Below are positions 42,644 to 50,907 of a DNA stretch of 64,000 nucleotides, piece by piece (positions within the stretch are counted from its first letter, which is position 1; each line of letters begins with the position of its first letter). The stretch is from contig JAIXWR010000017.1 of NCBI GenBank assembly GCA_027491155.1, positions 32,491 through 96,490 on the forward strand. The letters are read 5' to 3'. The DNA comes from Verrucomicrobiaceae bacterium (GTDB lineage Bacteria > Verrucomicrobiota > Verrucomicrobiia > Verrucomicrobiales > Akkermansiaceae). Made by a program: the position numbers and the translations under genes. The notes beneath the pieces are model-generated. The model was given only the letters and a program-made list of their open reading frames with translations. It made no database searches and had not been told where the DNA came from.

Positions 42644-44143
42644 ATGATCCGATCCGTTCTCGTCATCGGCGGCGGCAGCGCGGGCTTGCTCGCCGCGCTG
42701 ACCCTCAAGCGCAAGCTGCCGGATCTCGACATCGAGGTCGTGTTCAGCAGCCGCATCGGGGTGATCGGCGTGGGCGAGGGGACGGTGCCTTATGTCCCGC
42801 ACCATCTTCACGCGTATCTCGGCTTCGACGAGCATGAGGTCTTCACCGCCCTGCGCCCCGTCTTCAAGCTCGGCGTCCGTTTCCAATGGGGCAAGCGCCC
42901 GTATTTCGACTACACCTTCAGCGGCCGCCAGCACTCGTGGCGGACGCCGGAGCTGCCGCGGAACAACGGGTTTTACGGCTTCGACGATCCGGCTGCGATG
43001 GATCTGCCCTCGGCCCTGATGGAACGGGGCAAGGCGCTGCCGCGGCGTGCCGACGGGCTGCCCGACCTGCCGCCGGCCGGCACGAACCTCGCGTGGCACC
43101 TCGAGAACCGGCTTTTCGTCGACTGGCTGGAAAGCGCCTGCCGCCGCTGCGGCGTGCGTTTCACCGACGCGGAACTCGCGGGCGTGGAAACCGGGGAAGC
43201 GGGGATCTCCGCGATCCGCCTGAACGACGGCTCGGAGCGGCGGGCCGACTTCCACATCGACAGCACGGGCTTTGCCTCGGAGCTCGTCGGCAAGGCCCTC
43301 GGCGAACCTTTCGAGGATTTCTCGGGCTCTCTTTTCTGCGACCGCGCGGTCGCCGGCGGCTGGGACCGCGACGACGAACCGGTGCTGCCCTACACCCTTT
43401 CCGAGACGATGGAGGCCGGCTGGTGCTGGCGGATCGATCATCCCGACCGCATCCACCGCGGCTATGTCTATTCGAGCTCCCACACCACGGACGAGCAGGC
43501 GGTCGAGGCCTACCGCAAGGTGGCGCCGAAAGCGGCGGATCCGCGGATCGTGCGCTTCCGTTCCGGTCACCACCGGCGCGGCTGGATCGGCAACGTGGCG
43601 GGCGTGGGCAATGCCGCCGGATTCGTCGAGCCGCTCGAGGCCACGGCGCTGATGGTGATCTGCCTGCAGTGCCGGTGGCTTGCGGACGGTTGGATCGACG
43701 CGGAGCGTCAACCCACGGCCAGCATGCGGACCCTCTACAACGCCATGAATGTCCGCCTGTGGGCGCAGATCCGGGATTTCCTCGCGATCCACTACCGCTT
43801 CAACGACCGCCTCGACACGGACTTCTGGCGTCGCTGCCGGGCGGAAATCCCGCTGCACGGACTGGAGGAGCTGACGGACTTTTACCGCGAGAACGGCCCG
43901 TCGGCGATCAATGCGGGCCATTTGCTCCCGGGCGATCCGTTCGGGATCGAGGGCTATCTGGCGATTCTTGTCGGGCTGAAAGTCCCCCACCAGCGGCCTC
44001 ATGCCGCCTCGCCGGAAGAGATCCGCCGTTGGAAGGCCCGCTGCGATCAGCATCGCAAGATCGCTCAAGGAGCGATGGGCATGCCGGAGGTGATGCGGCA
44101 TTTGTCCGACCGCCGGATCTGGGAGCGGCTGCGCGGCCGCTGA
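42644..44143 (+). CDS. Flavin-dependent halogenase, tryptophan-halogenase family
   Basis: A 499-aa protein. The FAD loop GGGSAG is at residues 9-14 and GVGEGTVP follows. The lysine expected to carry the chloramine is in VFKLGVRF (K75); the Glu of VEPLE is at 329. GWCWRI is the W.W.I family motif. These predict halogenation of an electron-rich ring with FADH2 supplied by a separate reductase. The group also includes tryptophan-independent members, and no reductase or biosynthetic genes lie nearby, so the substrate is open. A TTG at 42632 in frame lies inside the preceding terminator; the ATG at 42644 is preferred. Confidence 0.9.
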   Translation: MIRSVLVIGGGSAGLLAALTLKRKLPDLDIEVVFSSRIGVIGVGEGTVPYVPHHLHAYLGFDEHEVFTALRPVFKLGVRFQWGKRPYFDYTFSGRQHSWRTPELPRNNGFYGFDDPAAMDLPSALMERGKALPRRADGLPDLPPAGTNLAWHLENRLFVDWLESACRRCGVRFTDAELAGVETGEAGISAIRLNDGSERRADFHIDSTGFASELVGKALGEPFEDFSGSLFCDRAVAGGWDRDDEPVLPYTLSETMEAGWCWRIDHPDRIHRGYVYSSSHTTDEQAVEAYRKVAPKAADPRIVRFRSGHHRRGWIGNVAGVGNAAGFVEPLEATALMVICLQCRWLADGWIDAERQPTASMRTLYNAMNVRLWAQIRDFLAIHYRFNDRLDTDFWRRCRAEIPLHGLEELTDFYRENGPSAINAGHLLPGDPFGIEGYLAILVGLKVPHQRPHAASPEEIRRWKARCDQHRKIAQGAMGMPEVMRHLSDRRIWERLRGR

Positions 44144-44155
44144 GGCGTTACCGCT

Positions 44156-44902
44156 TCACTTCTTGATCTCCAGCGTCTGGCCGACGGGCTTGATCTCCAG
44201 CTTCGCCGCGCCGGGCTTGGCCGGCTCCTGCGGGGCCTCTTCTTTCTTCGGCTCGCCGGCGGGTTCCGGCGCCTTGGCGGGGGATTCCGCGGGTTTGGCC
44301 GGAGTCTCTGGTGCCTTGCCCGCGGGTTCCGGTGCCTTGGCCGGAGTTTCGGGAGCCTTGGGCGGGGTGCCGTCGTCCGTGCGGATCGCCTGGAAGAGCA
44401 GGTTGTAGTTGTGGCGCACCGCGGCCGGGAAGTTCACCCGGCCGGGTTCCACCACCTTCTCGCGCAGCAGCTTCGAGGAAAGGTCCGCCGTCAGGTCCGC
44501 GCCGATCTTGACCGCCGCCCCCACGCCGGGCACCGCGCCGCCGACCGTGCCGGTGGTGCGGATCACGTCGCTCGAGATCGTGCGGCCCTGCAGCGCCAGG
44601 TTCGACTGCGCGGAAACGATCGCGCCGTTCTTGTCGACGGTCACTTCCAGCACCGCGTGGTCGTCGCTCGCCAGCCAGCCGCGGCGGTTGTCGATGCGCA
44701 CCGAGGCGAAGATCCCGCCGTCGGGCGTCGGGGTGATCTCCGGCTTGTAGGTCCGGTACTGGGAGCCGGAAAGGTCGTAGTCACAGGCCTCCTTGCCCTT
44801 GGCCTTCCAGCCGCCGAGGCTTTTGCCGAAGGCGTCGATGTCAAGGCTCACCCCGGCGTGCAGCGTGGAGACGAGCGAAAGGACGAGGGCGATGCGGATC
44901 AT
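44156..44902 (-). CDS. Secreted protein with Pro/Ala/Glu-rich repeat tail
   Basis: A 248-aa protein. A signal peptide (MIRIALVLSLVSTLHA) is followed by a domain of unknown family (about 17-170: SVRIDNRRGWLASDDHAVLEV, then GRTISSDVIRTTG). The C-terminal third is a degenerate repeat of APETPAKAPEPAGK-like units (about 172-225), an extended linker such as often spans cell wall or periplasm. The final residues are LEIKPVGQTLEIKK. The gene ends 12 bases from the converging halogenase. The start lies opposite the 45143 gene across a 240-base divergent region. Confidence 0.7.
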   Translation of the reverse strand: MIRIALVLSLVSTLHAGVSLDIDAFGKSLGGWKAKGKEACDYDLSGSQYRTYKPEITPTPDGGIFASVRIDNRRGWLASDDHAVLEVTVDKNGAIVSAQSNLALQGRTISSDVIRTTGTVGGAVPGVGAAVKIGADLTADLSSKLLREKVVEPGRVNFPAAVRHNYNLLFQAIRTDDGTPPKAPETPAKAPEPAGKAPETPAKPAESPAKAPEPAGEPKKEEAPQEPAKPGAAKLEIKPVGQTLEIKK

Positions 44903-45142
44903 GGCGGAAGGAGCTGGACGCGGTGAAGATACCACCGCCGAGACGGAATCGTTCAGTGAAAAATTCACGGGTCCTCCTTGCAACGCAGGCGGCGGGGATG
45001 TCGGCAATTGTTGTCTGGCCATCGACCGTCCCCTCCTGCCGAAAGAAGCTCGACCCGGCCTTCCGTAGCGGGTTCGATCGTTCGACTCCGCAGGAATCAT
45101 GGAGATTTTTGCCTTTCGGTCCGCTCCCAGTCCACGCCCATC
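44903..45142. promoter_or_regulatory. Divergent control region with a 13-bp palindrome
   Basis: 240 gene-free bases between divergent genes (44902 minus and 45143 plus). GTGAAAAATTCAC at 44956-44968 is a perfect palindrome with a central AAA, a possible operator. No promoter hexamers were convincing. The rest is ordinary GC-rich sequence. Confidence 0.35.
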
Positions 45143-48100
45143 ATGAACCCGCATCGTTCCTTCCCCGGCCTTCGCGCCGTGCTGCTTTTTGCCGTGTCGC
45201 TCGGCATGGCGGCTTCGGCCGCGCCCCTCGTGACCTTGAAGAAGGGCGATCACGTCGCGATCGTCGGCAGCGGCCTCGCCGACCGCCAGCAGCATCACGG
45301 GTGGCTCGAAGCGCTGATCCACCGCGCCTATCCGGAGCTCGACCTGACCGTGCGCAACCTCGGTTTCGCGGCCGACGAGGTGAACCTCCGCCCGCGATCC
45401 GCCGATGTCCCGCCGACCGAGTGGTTCCTCGCGATGAAAAAGGGCGACACCACCGCGAGGCCGGGCGTCGTTTACAAGGCCGGCACCGACTTCGGCGCGG
45501 ACGTGATGTTCGCCTACTGGGGCTTCAACGAATCGTTCCGCGGACCGGAGGGGCTGGAGAGCTTCAAGGGCGAACTCGGCCGCTACCTCGATGCCCAGCT
45601 CGCCGCGAACTACAGCGGCGAAGGCGCGCCGCGGCTGGTGCTGTTCTCGCCGATCGCCCACGAGAACCTGAAGAGCCCGGACTTTCCCGATGGCGAGGCG
45701 AATAACGCCAACCTGGCCCTTTACACCCGGGCAATGGAAGAAGTGGCGAAGGCGAAAGGCGTTCCTTTCGTCGATCTTTTCACGCCGTCGAAGGAACTTT
45801 TCGCCAAGGCCGCCCGGCCGCTCACGATCAACGGCGTCCACCTGAACGAGGAAGGCGACCGCCAGCTCGCGCCGGTCCAGTTCAAGGCGGTGTTCGGCTC
45901 CGAGCCGCCCTCGCCCGATGACCCGCTCGTCGCGAAGATCCGCTCGGCGGTGGTCGACAAGAACACCGAGTGGCACCATCGCTACCGGGCGGTCGACCAG
46001 TACAACATCTTCGGCGACCGCTCGCGCATCGCCTACGAAGGCGTGACCAACGCGACGATCCTCGGCCAGGAGCTTTCCCAGCGCGACGTCAAGACCGCCA
46101 ACCGCGACAAGCGTGTCTGGGCGGTGGCGAAGGGCGGCGATCTGAAAGTGAGCGACGACAACTTGCCGCCGGTCGATCTGGTGCCGCCCAACCGCAAGGA
46201 CGTGGTGCCTTACCTCGGCGGCGAGGAGGCCATCCAGCACCTGAAGCTGGCACCCGGCTGCAAGGTGGAACTGGTGGCCTGCGAGAAGACCTATCCCGAG
46301 CTGGTCAACCCGGTGCAGATGAACTTCGACACCAAGGGCCGCCTTTGGATCGCCGCGTGGCCGAACTATCCCGAGACCACGCCGACCACCAAGGTCTTCG
46401 ACAAGCTGCTCGTCTTCGACCTCGATCCCAAGACCGGCAAGGCCGTGAAGATGACGACCTTCGCCGACGGCCTCAACTGCCCGACCGGCTTCCAGTTCTA
46501 CAAGGACGGCGTGCTCGTCATCCAGTCGCCCGACCTGTGGTTCCTGCGCGACACTGATGGCGACGGCAAGGCGGACTGGAAGGAGCGCGTGCTGCACGGG
46601 CTCGACGCCGCGGACTCGCACCACGAGACCAACTCGATGTGCCTCGAGCCCGGCGGCGCGGTCTATCTCAGCGACGGGGTCTTCCACCGCAGCAACGTCG
46701 AGACCCACAGCGGCCCGGTCCGCAACGTGGACGGCGCGATCTACCGCTTCGAGCCGAACACCGGCGAGTTCACCCGCCACGTCCCCTACGGCTTCGCCAA
46801 TCCCCACGGCCGCGTCTTCGACCACTGGGGGAACGACCTGATCACCGATGCCACCGGCAACGCCAACTACTTCGGGCCGGCCTTCAGCGGCCACCTCGAC
46901 TCCGGCGCGCATCCCGGCATGAACCAGTTCTGGAACCGCCCGTCGCGCCCCTGCGCCGGCACCGCCATCCTCAGCAGCCGCCATTTCCCCGACGACTGGC
47001 AGGGCGAATTCCTCAACTGCAACGTGATCAGCGTGCAGGGCATCTTCCGCGCGAAGCTCAGCGACGAAGGCTCCGGCATCAAGGGCGAGACCTTGCCGAA
47101 CCTGATCGAGACCGACCTCGCGAAGAACCCGAACTTCCGCCCGTCCGGCATCACCGTCGCACCCGACGGATCGCTCTACTTCATGGACTGGTCGCAGATG
47201 CTGATCGGCCACCTCCAGCACCACCTGCGCGATCCGAACCGCGACCACCAGCACGGCCGGATCTACCGCATCACCTACGAAGGCCGCCCGCTGCTGGTGC
47301 CGAAGAAGGTCGACGGCGAAGCGGTGGCTAACTTGTTAGAGCTGCTGAAGGAGCCCGAAATCGACGTCCGGATGCGGGCGAAGATCGAGCTCGGCAAGCG
47401 CGATTCGAAGGAAGTCATCGCCGCCGCAAAGCAGTGGATCAACCAGCTCGACCCCTCGCTTCCCGCCTTGGAGCACCACGTGCTGGAAGGGCTGTGGGTC
47501 CACCAGTGGCACAATGTCGTGGACCTCGACCTGCTCAAGCGCGTCCTCAAGTCCCCCGAACCGCGGGCCCGCGCCCAGGGCGTGCGGGTGCTGGGCTACT
47601 GGCGCGACCGGGTGCCGGACGCGCTGGCCCTGGTGAAGATCGCCGCGAACGATGAAGCGCCACGCGTCCGGCTGGAAGCGGTGCGCGTCGCGAGTTTCTT
47701 CCGGCAATGGGAAGCCGCCGACGCGGCGCTCGTGGCGCTCCAGCACCCGACCGATTACTACCTCGACTACTGCCTGAAGCAGACGATGCGGCAGCTCGAG
47801 CCGTGGTGGAAGAGCGCGATCTCCGAAGGCAAGCCGCTGGCCGCGGGCAATCCGGCTGGCATCGAGTATGTGCTCGGTTCCGTCGCCACGCCCGACCTCG
47901 CCAAGCTGCCGAAATCCCCGGTCACGCTGACCGCGCTGCTGACCCGCCCGGACGTCGCCGCGGCGCAGCGGCAGTCCGCGCTTTCGGAGCTGGCGGCGCT
48001 GCAAAAGGTCAGCCCGCTCGAGACCCTGGTCTCCATGCTCGGACCGGTCGCCGCGAACGGCGGCGGTGCCGCGGCGGATCTCTGCCGCTTCCTGCTCCTC

Positions 48101-49555
48101 CAGCCGGCAGCCGGTTTGAAGGCGTCCCGCGCGGCGCTGGAAAAGCTCTCGGCACCGTCGAATCCGGCGATCCTCCGCCAGACGGCCATCGCCGCTCTGA
48201 TCCTGGCCGACGGCGGCACTGATGTGGTTTGGCCGGCCGCGGCGAAGAGTCCCGCGGCGCTGTCCGATTTCCTCGAAGCCCTGCCGCGGGTGAGCGACCC
48301 GGCCTTGCGCGGATCCGCCTTCGACAAGGTCTTCCCGCTGCTGTCCGCGCTCCCGCCGGAGATCGCCGCCGCCCTGTCGGACAAGAAAGCCGGCTCCGCG
48401 CGCCACGTCCGCATCGAGCTGCCGCGAGCCGGCACCCTGACCCTGGCCGAAGTGCAGGTTTTCGCCAACGGCACCAACGTCGCACCGCAGGGCACCGCGA
48501 AGCAGTCGAGCACCGCCTACGACGGCGAGGCCCGGCGCGCGATGGATGGCAATACGAACGCCGACTACGGTGCCAACGGCCAGACCCACACCGCCGAGGG
48601 CGAGAGCAACCCGTGGTGGGAGCTCGACCTCGGCGGCGAGCAGGCGGTTTCCGAAATCGTGGTGTGGAACCGCTCCGGCTACGAGGAACGCCTGGAGGGC
48701 TTCACTCTCACGGTGCTCGATGGAAGCCGCAACGAGTTGTTCAAGAAGACCGGCATCCCCGCGCCGCGGCTCACGTCCAAGATCGCGGTCCCGCACGATC
48801 CCGCCGCCGGCGTCCGTGCCGCCGCGGTCCGCGCGCTGGTGGCCATGGGCAAGGAGCCGCAGAAGGTCTTCGCGGCACTTTCCGGACTGATCCAGAAGAA
48901 CGAGGAAGTGCCCGCCGCGGCGAAGGGGCTTTCGCAGTTGCCCCGCGACGCCTGGGACAAGTCCGCCGCCGATCCGACCGCCGCGGCGCTGGTGAACTGG
49001 GCGAAGAAGGTGCCGGTGGAAGGCCGCACCAGCCAGGACTACAGCGAGGTGGTGCAGGTCGCGAACGAACTCGCCGCCCTCCTGCCGCCCGAGCGCGCCG
49101 CCGCCGCCCGTCAGGTGCTGCGCGACCTCCGCGTCAGCGTGTTCGTGATCAAGGCGGTGCACGAGCAGTTGCGCTTCGACACCAAGCGCCTGGTGGTCGA
49201 GCCCGGCAAGCCCTTCGAGGTGATCTTCGAGAACCCCGACCAGATCCCGCACAACATCGTCTTCGTCCAACCCGGCACCCTGCAGGCCGTCGCGGAAGCG
49301 GTGCAGGCTCAGGCCCCCGACAAGCTCGACAGCAAGGGCCGCGCCTACGTCCCGGACAACGACCCGCGCGTCTTTGCCGCGACCAAGATGCTGGAAGCCG
49401 GCCAGAAGGAAGCACTCACGATCACCGCCCCGGCGCAGGAAGGAACCTATGAATACGTCTGCACCTTCCCCGGCCACTGGGCGGTGATGCAGGGCAAGCT
49501 GATCGTGACCAAGGACGTCGACGGATACCTCAAGGCGAATCCGGAGGTGAAATAA
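45143..49555 (+). CDS. SGNH / PVC dehydrogenase propeller / HEAT / discoidin / cupredoxin protein
   Basis: A 1470-aa protein with signal peptide (about 1-27). Domains in order: SGNH-like hydrolase (about 30-290, VGSGLADRQQHHGW, YWGFNESFRG, GVHLNEEGDR), PVC 'membrane-bound dehydrogenase' propeller (about 370-715), HEAT repeats (about 730-1085), F5/8-type discoidin insert (about 1086-1212, WWELDLGGEQAVSEIVV), a further HEAT-like stretch, and a blue-copper domain (about 1345-1465). The copper ligands fit type 1 exactly: H1370 in PHNIVF, C1440, H1445 and M1449 (spacing C-4-H-3-M). No CxxCH heme site was found. It probably passes electrons from a sugar-oxidising propeller in the periplasm. It is a paralogue of the 25596 gene. 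Confidence 0.88.
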   Translation: MNPHRSFPGLRAVLLFAVSLGMAASAAPLVTLKKGDHVAIVGSGLADRQQHHGWLEALIHRAYPELDLTVRNLGFAADEVNLRPRSADVPPTEWFLAMKKGDTTARPGVVYKAGTDFGADVMFAYWGFNESFRGPEGLESFKGELGRYLDAQLAANYSGEGAPRLVLFSPIAHENLKSPDFPDGEANNANLALYTRAMEEVAKAKGVPFVDLFTPSKELFAKAARPLTINGVHLNEEGDRQLAPVQFKAVFGSEPPSPDDPLVAKIRSAVVDKNTEWHHRYRAVDQYNIFGDRSRIAYEGVTNATILGQELSQRDVKTANRDKRVWAVAKGGDLKVSDDNLPPVDLVPPNRKDVVPYLGGEEAIQHLKLAPGCKVELVACEKTYPELVNPVQMNFDTKGRLWIAAWPNYPETTPTTKVFDKLLVFDLDPKTGKAVKMTTFADGLNCPTGFQFYKDGVLVIQSPDLWFLRDTDGDGKADWKERVLHGLDAADSHHETNSMCLEPGGAVYLSDGVFHRSNVETHSGPVRNVDGAIYRFEPNTGEFTRHVPYGFANPHGRVFDHWGNDLITDATGNANYFGPAFSGHLDSGAHPGMNQFWNRPSRPCAGTAILSSRHFPDDWQGEFLNCNVISVQGIFRAKLSDEGSGIKGETLPNLIETDLAKNPNFRPSGITVAPDGSLYFMDWSQMLIGHLQHHLRDPNRDHQHGRIYRITYEGRPLLVPKKVDGEAVANLLELLKEPEIDVRMRAKIELGKRDSKEVIAAAKQWINQLDPSLPALEHHVLEGLWVHQWHNVVDLDLLKRVLKSPEPRARAQGVRVLGYWRDRVPDALALVKIAANDEAPRVRLEAVRVASFFRQWEAADAALVALQHPTDYYLDYCLKQTMRQLEPWWKSAISEGKPLAAGNPAGIEYVLGSVATPDLAKLPKSPVTLTALLTRPDVAAAQRQSALSELAALQKVSPLETLVSMLGPVAANGGGAAADLCRFLLLQPAAGLKASRAALEKLSAPSNPAILRQTAIAALILADGGTDVVWPAAAKSPAALSDFLEALPRVSDPALRGSAFDKVFPLLSALPPEIAAALSDKKAGSARHVRIELPRAGTLTLAEVQVFANGTNVAPQGTAKQSSTAYDGEARRAMDGNTNADYGANGQTHTAEGESNPWWELDLGGEQAVSEIVVWNRSGYEERLEGFTLTVLDGSRNELFKKTGIPAPRLTSKIAVPHDPAAGVRAAAVRALVAMGKEPQKVFAALSGLIQKNEEVPAAAKGLSQLPRDAWDKSAADPTAAALVNWAKKVPVEGRTSQDYSEVVQVANELAALLPPERAAAARQVLRDLRVSVFVIKAVHEQLRFDTKRLVVEPGKPFEVIFENPDQIPHNIVFVQPGTLQAVAEAVQAQAPDKLDSKGRAYVPDNDPRVFAATKMLEAGQKEALTITAPAQEGTYEYVCTFPGHWAVMQGKLIVTKDVDGYLKANPEVK

Positions 49556-49587
49556 GGCTGGAGAACGGAGTGACGAAGTCGAACGGA

Positions 49588-49719
49588 GTGTCGCGCTCCA
49601 TGCGCGACATGGGGGTGGAGGGACGCTTTCCAAGCGTCCTCCCGGGAAGGTCGTTCCCGGCCCCGGCCGGCAGGATGCCGGCCGTCCACCGTCATGTCGC
49701 CTCGAAAGGCGACACTCCA
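49588..49719. repeat. Dispersed palindromic repeat, family F, copy 2
   Basis: It starts GTGTCGCGCTCCATGCGCGA and ends CCTCGAAAGGCGACACTCC; outer arms GTGTCGC / GCGACAC are inverted. Inner hairpins include GGACGCTTTCCAAGCGTCC and GGCCGGCAGGATGCCGGCC. It is nearly identical to copy 3 at 49822, and the right half matches copy 1 at 20933. Confidence 0.85.
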
Positions 49720-49821
49720 ATCGGCGGTCGTCTCGATGGGCGATGATTTGCAGGGTCCAAGAATGCCGCCCCCGGGGACACCTGAAGTGCGGAGTCGATT
49801 GGGGTGTTGAAGGGGATTGGA

Positions 49822-49950
49822 GTGTCGCGCTCCATGCGCGACATGGGGGTGGAGGGATGCTTTCCAAGCGTCCTCGCGAGAGGGTCGTTCCCCGCCCCGG
49901 CCGGCAGGATGCCGACCGTCCACCGTCATGTCGCCTCGGAAGGCGACACT
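49822..49950. repeat. Dispersed palindromic repeat, family F, copy 3
   Basis: It has the same layout as copy 2, starting GTGTCGCGCTCC and ending GGCGACACTCC. A few substitutions break inner palindromes (for example GGATGC for GGACGC), so it is an older or non-selected copy. The two copies lie 102 bases apart in direct orientation. Confidence 0.85.
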
Positions 49951-50009
49951 CCAATCGGCGGTCGCTTCGATGGGCGATACTCCAATCGGTGGCCGCCTTG
50001 ATGAGCGAT
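49948..50009. repeat. 31-bp tandem repeat, two units
   Basis: Two adjoining 31-bp units beginning ACTCCAATCGG and ending GAT (49948-49978 and 49979-50009), with five differences between them. A third unit follows family F copy 2 at 49714-49744. The unit appears to be the tail of the repeat element duplicated in tandem. Confidence 0.75.
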
Positions 50010-50069
50010 ACCCGGCGGAACCTCGAAATAGACCGCAGGATCCAAAGACGCCACTCCCACGCAGCTTGC

Positions 50070-50879
50070 CTACCTCACTTCCAATCCCAGCGGGCCACCC
50101 GCCTTCCGCCAGCTCTTCTCCGCGACGACCACTCCGGGCAGCGAGTCTGCGGCGGCGACGTGTTCGGAGGCGGGCAATTCGATCCGCACGACCTGACCGG
50201 GACCGATGGCGACCTTCTGCTCGCCATTGGAATCCACCTGGCCGTCTGCGGTGAAGAAGCGCAGCGTGCCGAGTTCGTTCACGTCGCGCGCAATCGCCGG
50301 ATCGCTGGGTTTCAAGGTGAGCACGATGCGCTTCCCGTCACGCTCGACCTGGCTCGACCAGGCGGGATCGGTCGCCGGGAGCTTTGCGCGGGATTCTTGA
50401 AACATCGGCAGCGTCGCGGGATCGCCGGCTCCCTTCTCCGCCACCGGCAGGGTGATCGAGAAGGGCACTTTCGCGGCGGGATGGCAGGTGCTGCCGCAGC
50501 ACATCCAGGAGACTCGGGCGGTGATTTTAGCTGCAGCAATTGGTAGATCGCGGGGGGCGGTGACCGGCACCATCAGCAGGGTCTCGCCGCGATAGCCCTG
50601 CGCGGTGTAGCGCGCCATTTTCACCGTCTCCGGAGCCGGCCATTGGATTTCCCCGGCGTGGAAGCCCGGCGGCAGCGACCACTCGACGGATGTCGCCAGG
50701 CCGACGATGCCCGGGTGCTTCCAGTAGGTGTGGAAGCCCGGCGGCGGCTTGAGATGGAGGCCGACCATGAAGGTGTTGCCGGCAGCGATCGTTTTCGCTT
50801 CCGACACCAGCGCGACCGACAGCGGGTTCTCCGCGTGGGCGGGTAGAGCTAAGAGCGCGGCGGCGAGCAATTGCTTCAT
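50070..50879 (-). CDS. DsbD N-terminal-domain-like thiol-disulfide protein
   Basis: A 269-aa protein with a signal peptide (MKQLLAAALLALPAHA). The body matches the periplasmic N-terminal domain of DsbD (PF11412): GFHTYWKHPGIVGL, QWPAPE, and the redox cysteines in SWMCCGSTCHP (about 125-135). Unlike full DsbD it has no membrane domain or C-terminal thioredoxin, so a partner must supply electrons. It would reduce disulfides in periplasmic proteins. It is the last gene of a probable minus-strand run with the sulfatase 28 bases upstream. Confidence 0.85.
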   Translation of the reverse strand: MKQLLAAALLALPAHAENPLSVALVSEAKTIAAGNTFMVGLHLKPPPGFHTYWKHPGIVGLATSVEWSLPPGFHAGEIQWPAPETVKMARYTAQGYRGETLLMVPVTAPRDLPIAAAKITARVSWMCCGSTCHPAAKVPFSITLPVAEKGAGDPATLPMFQESRAKLPATDPAWSSQVERDGKRIVLTLKPSDPAIARDVNELGTLRFFTADGQVDSNGEQKVAIGPGQVVRIELPASEHVAAADSLPGVVVAEKSWRKAGGPLGLEVR

Positions 50880-50907
50880 CGTCCGGACATACGGGCCGCG
50901 CGGCTCC

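Larger units (their letters stand above)
49556..50069. other. Repeat-filled gap of 514 bases
   Basis: It lies between two converging genes. It holds two copies of repeat family F (49588-49719 and 49822-49950) and three 31-bp units that begin ACTCCAATCGG (49714, 49948 and 49979). The spacer 49745-49821 and the end 50010-50069 share a short GGxTCCAAxGA motif. No gene is supported. Confidence 0.7.

Noticed and set aside
44260..44390. Pro/Ala/Glu repeat in the 44156 gene as a frameshift or collagen-like domain
   Set aside because: The frame stays open on both sides with no Gly-X-Y period; it is a normal extended linker.
49948..50009. 31-bp tandem units as a CRISPR fragment
   Set aside because: Units adjoin without spacers, there are only two, and no cas genes are nearby.
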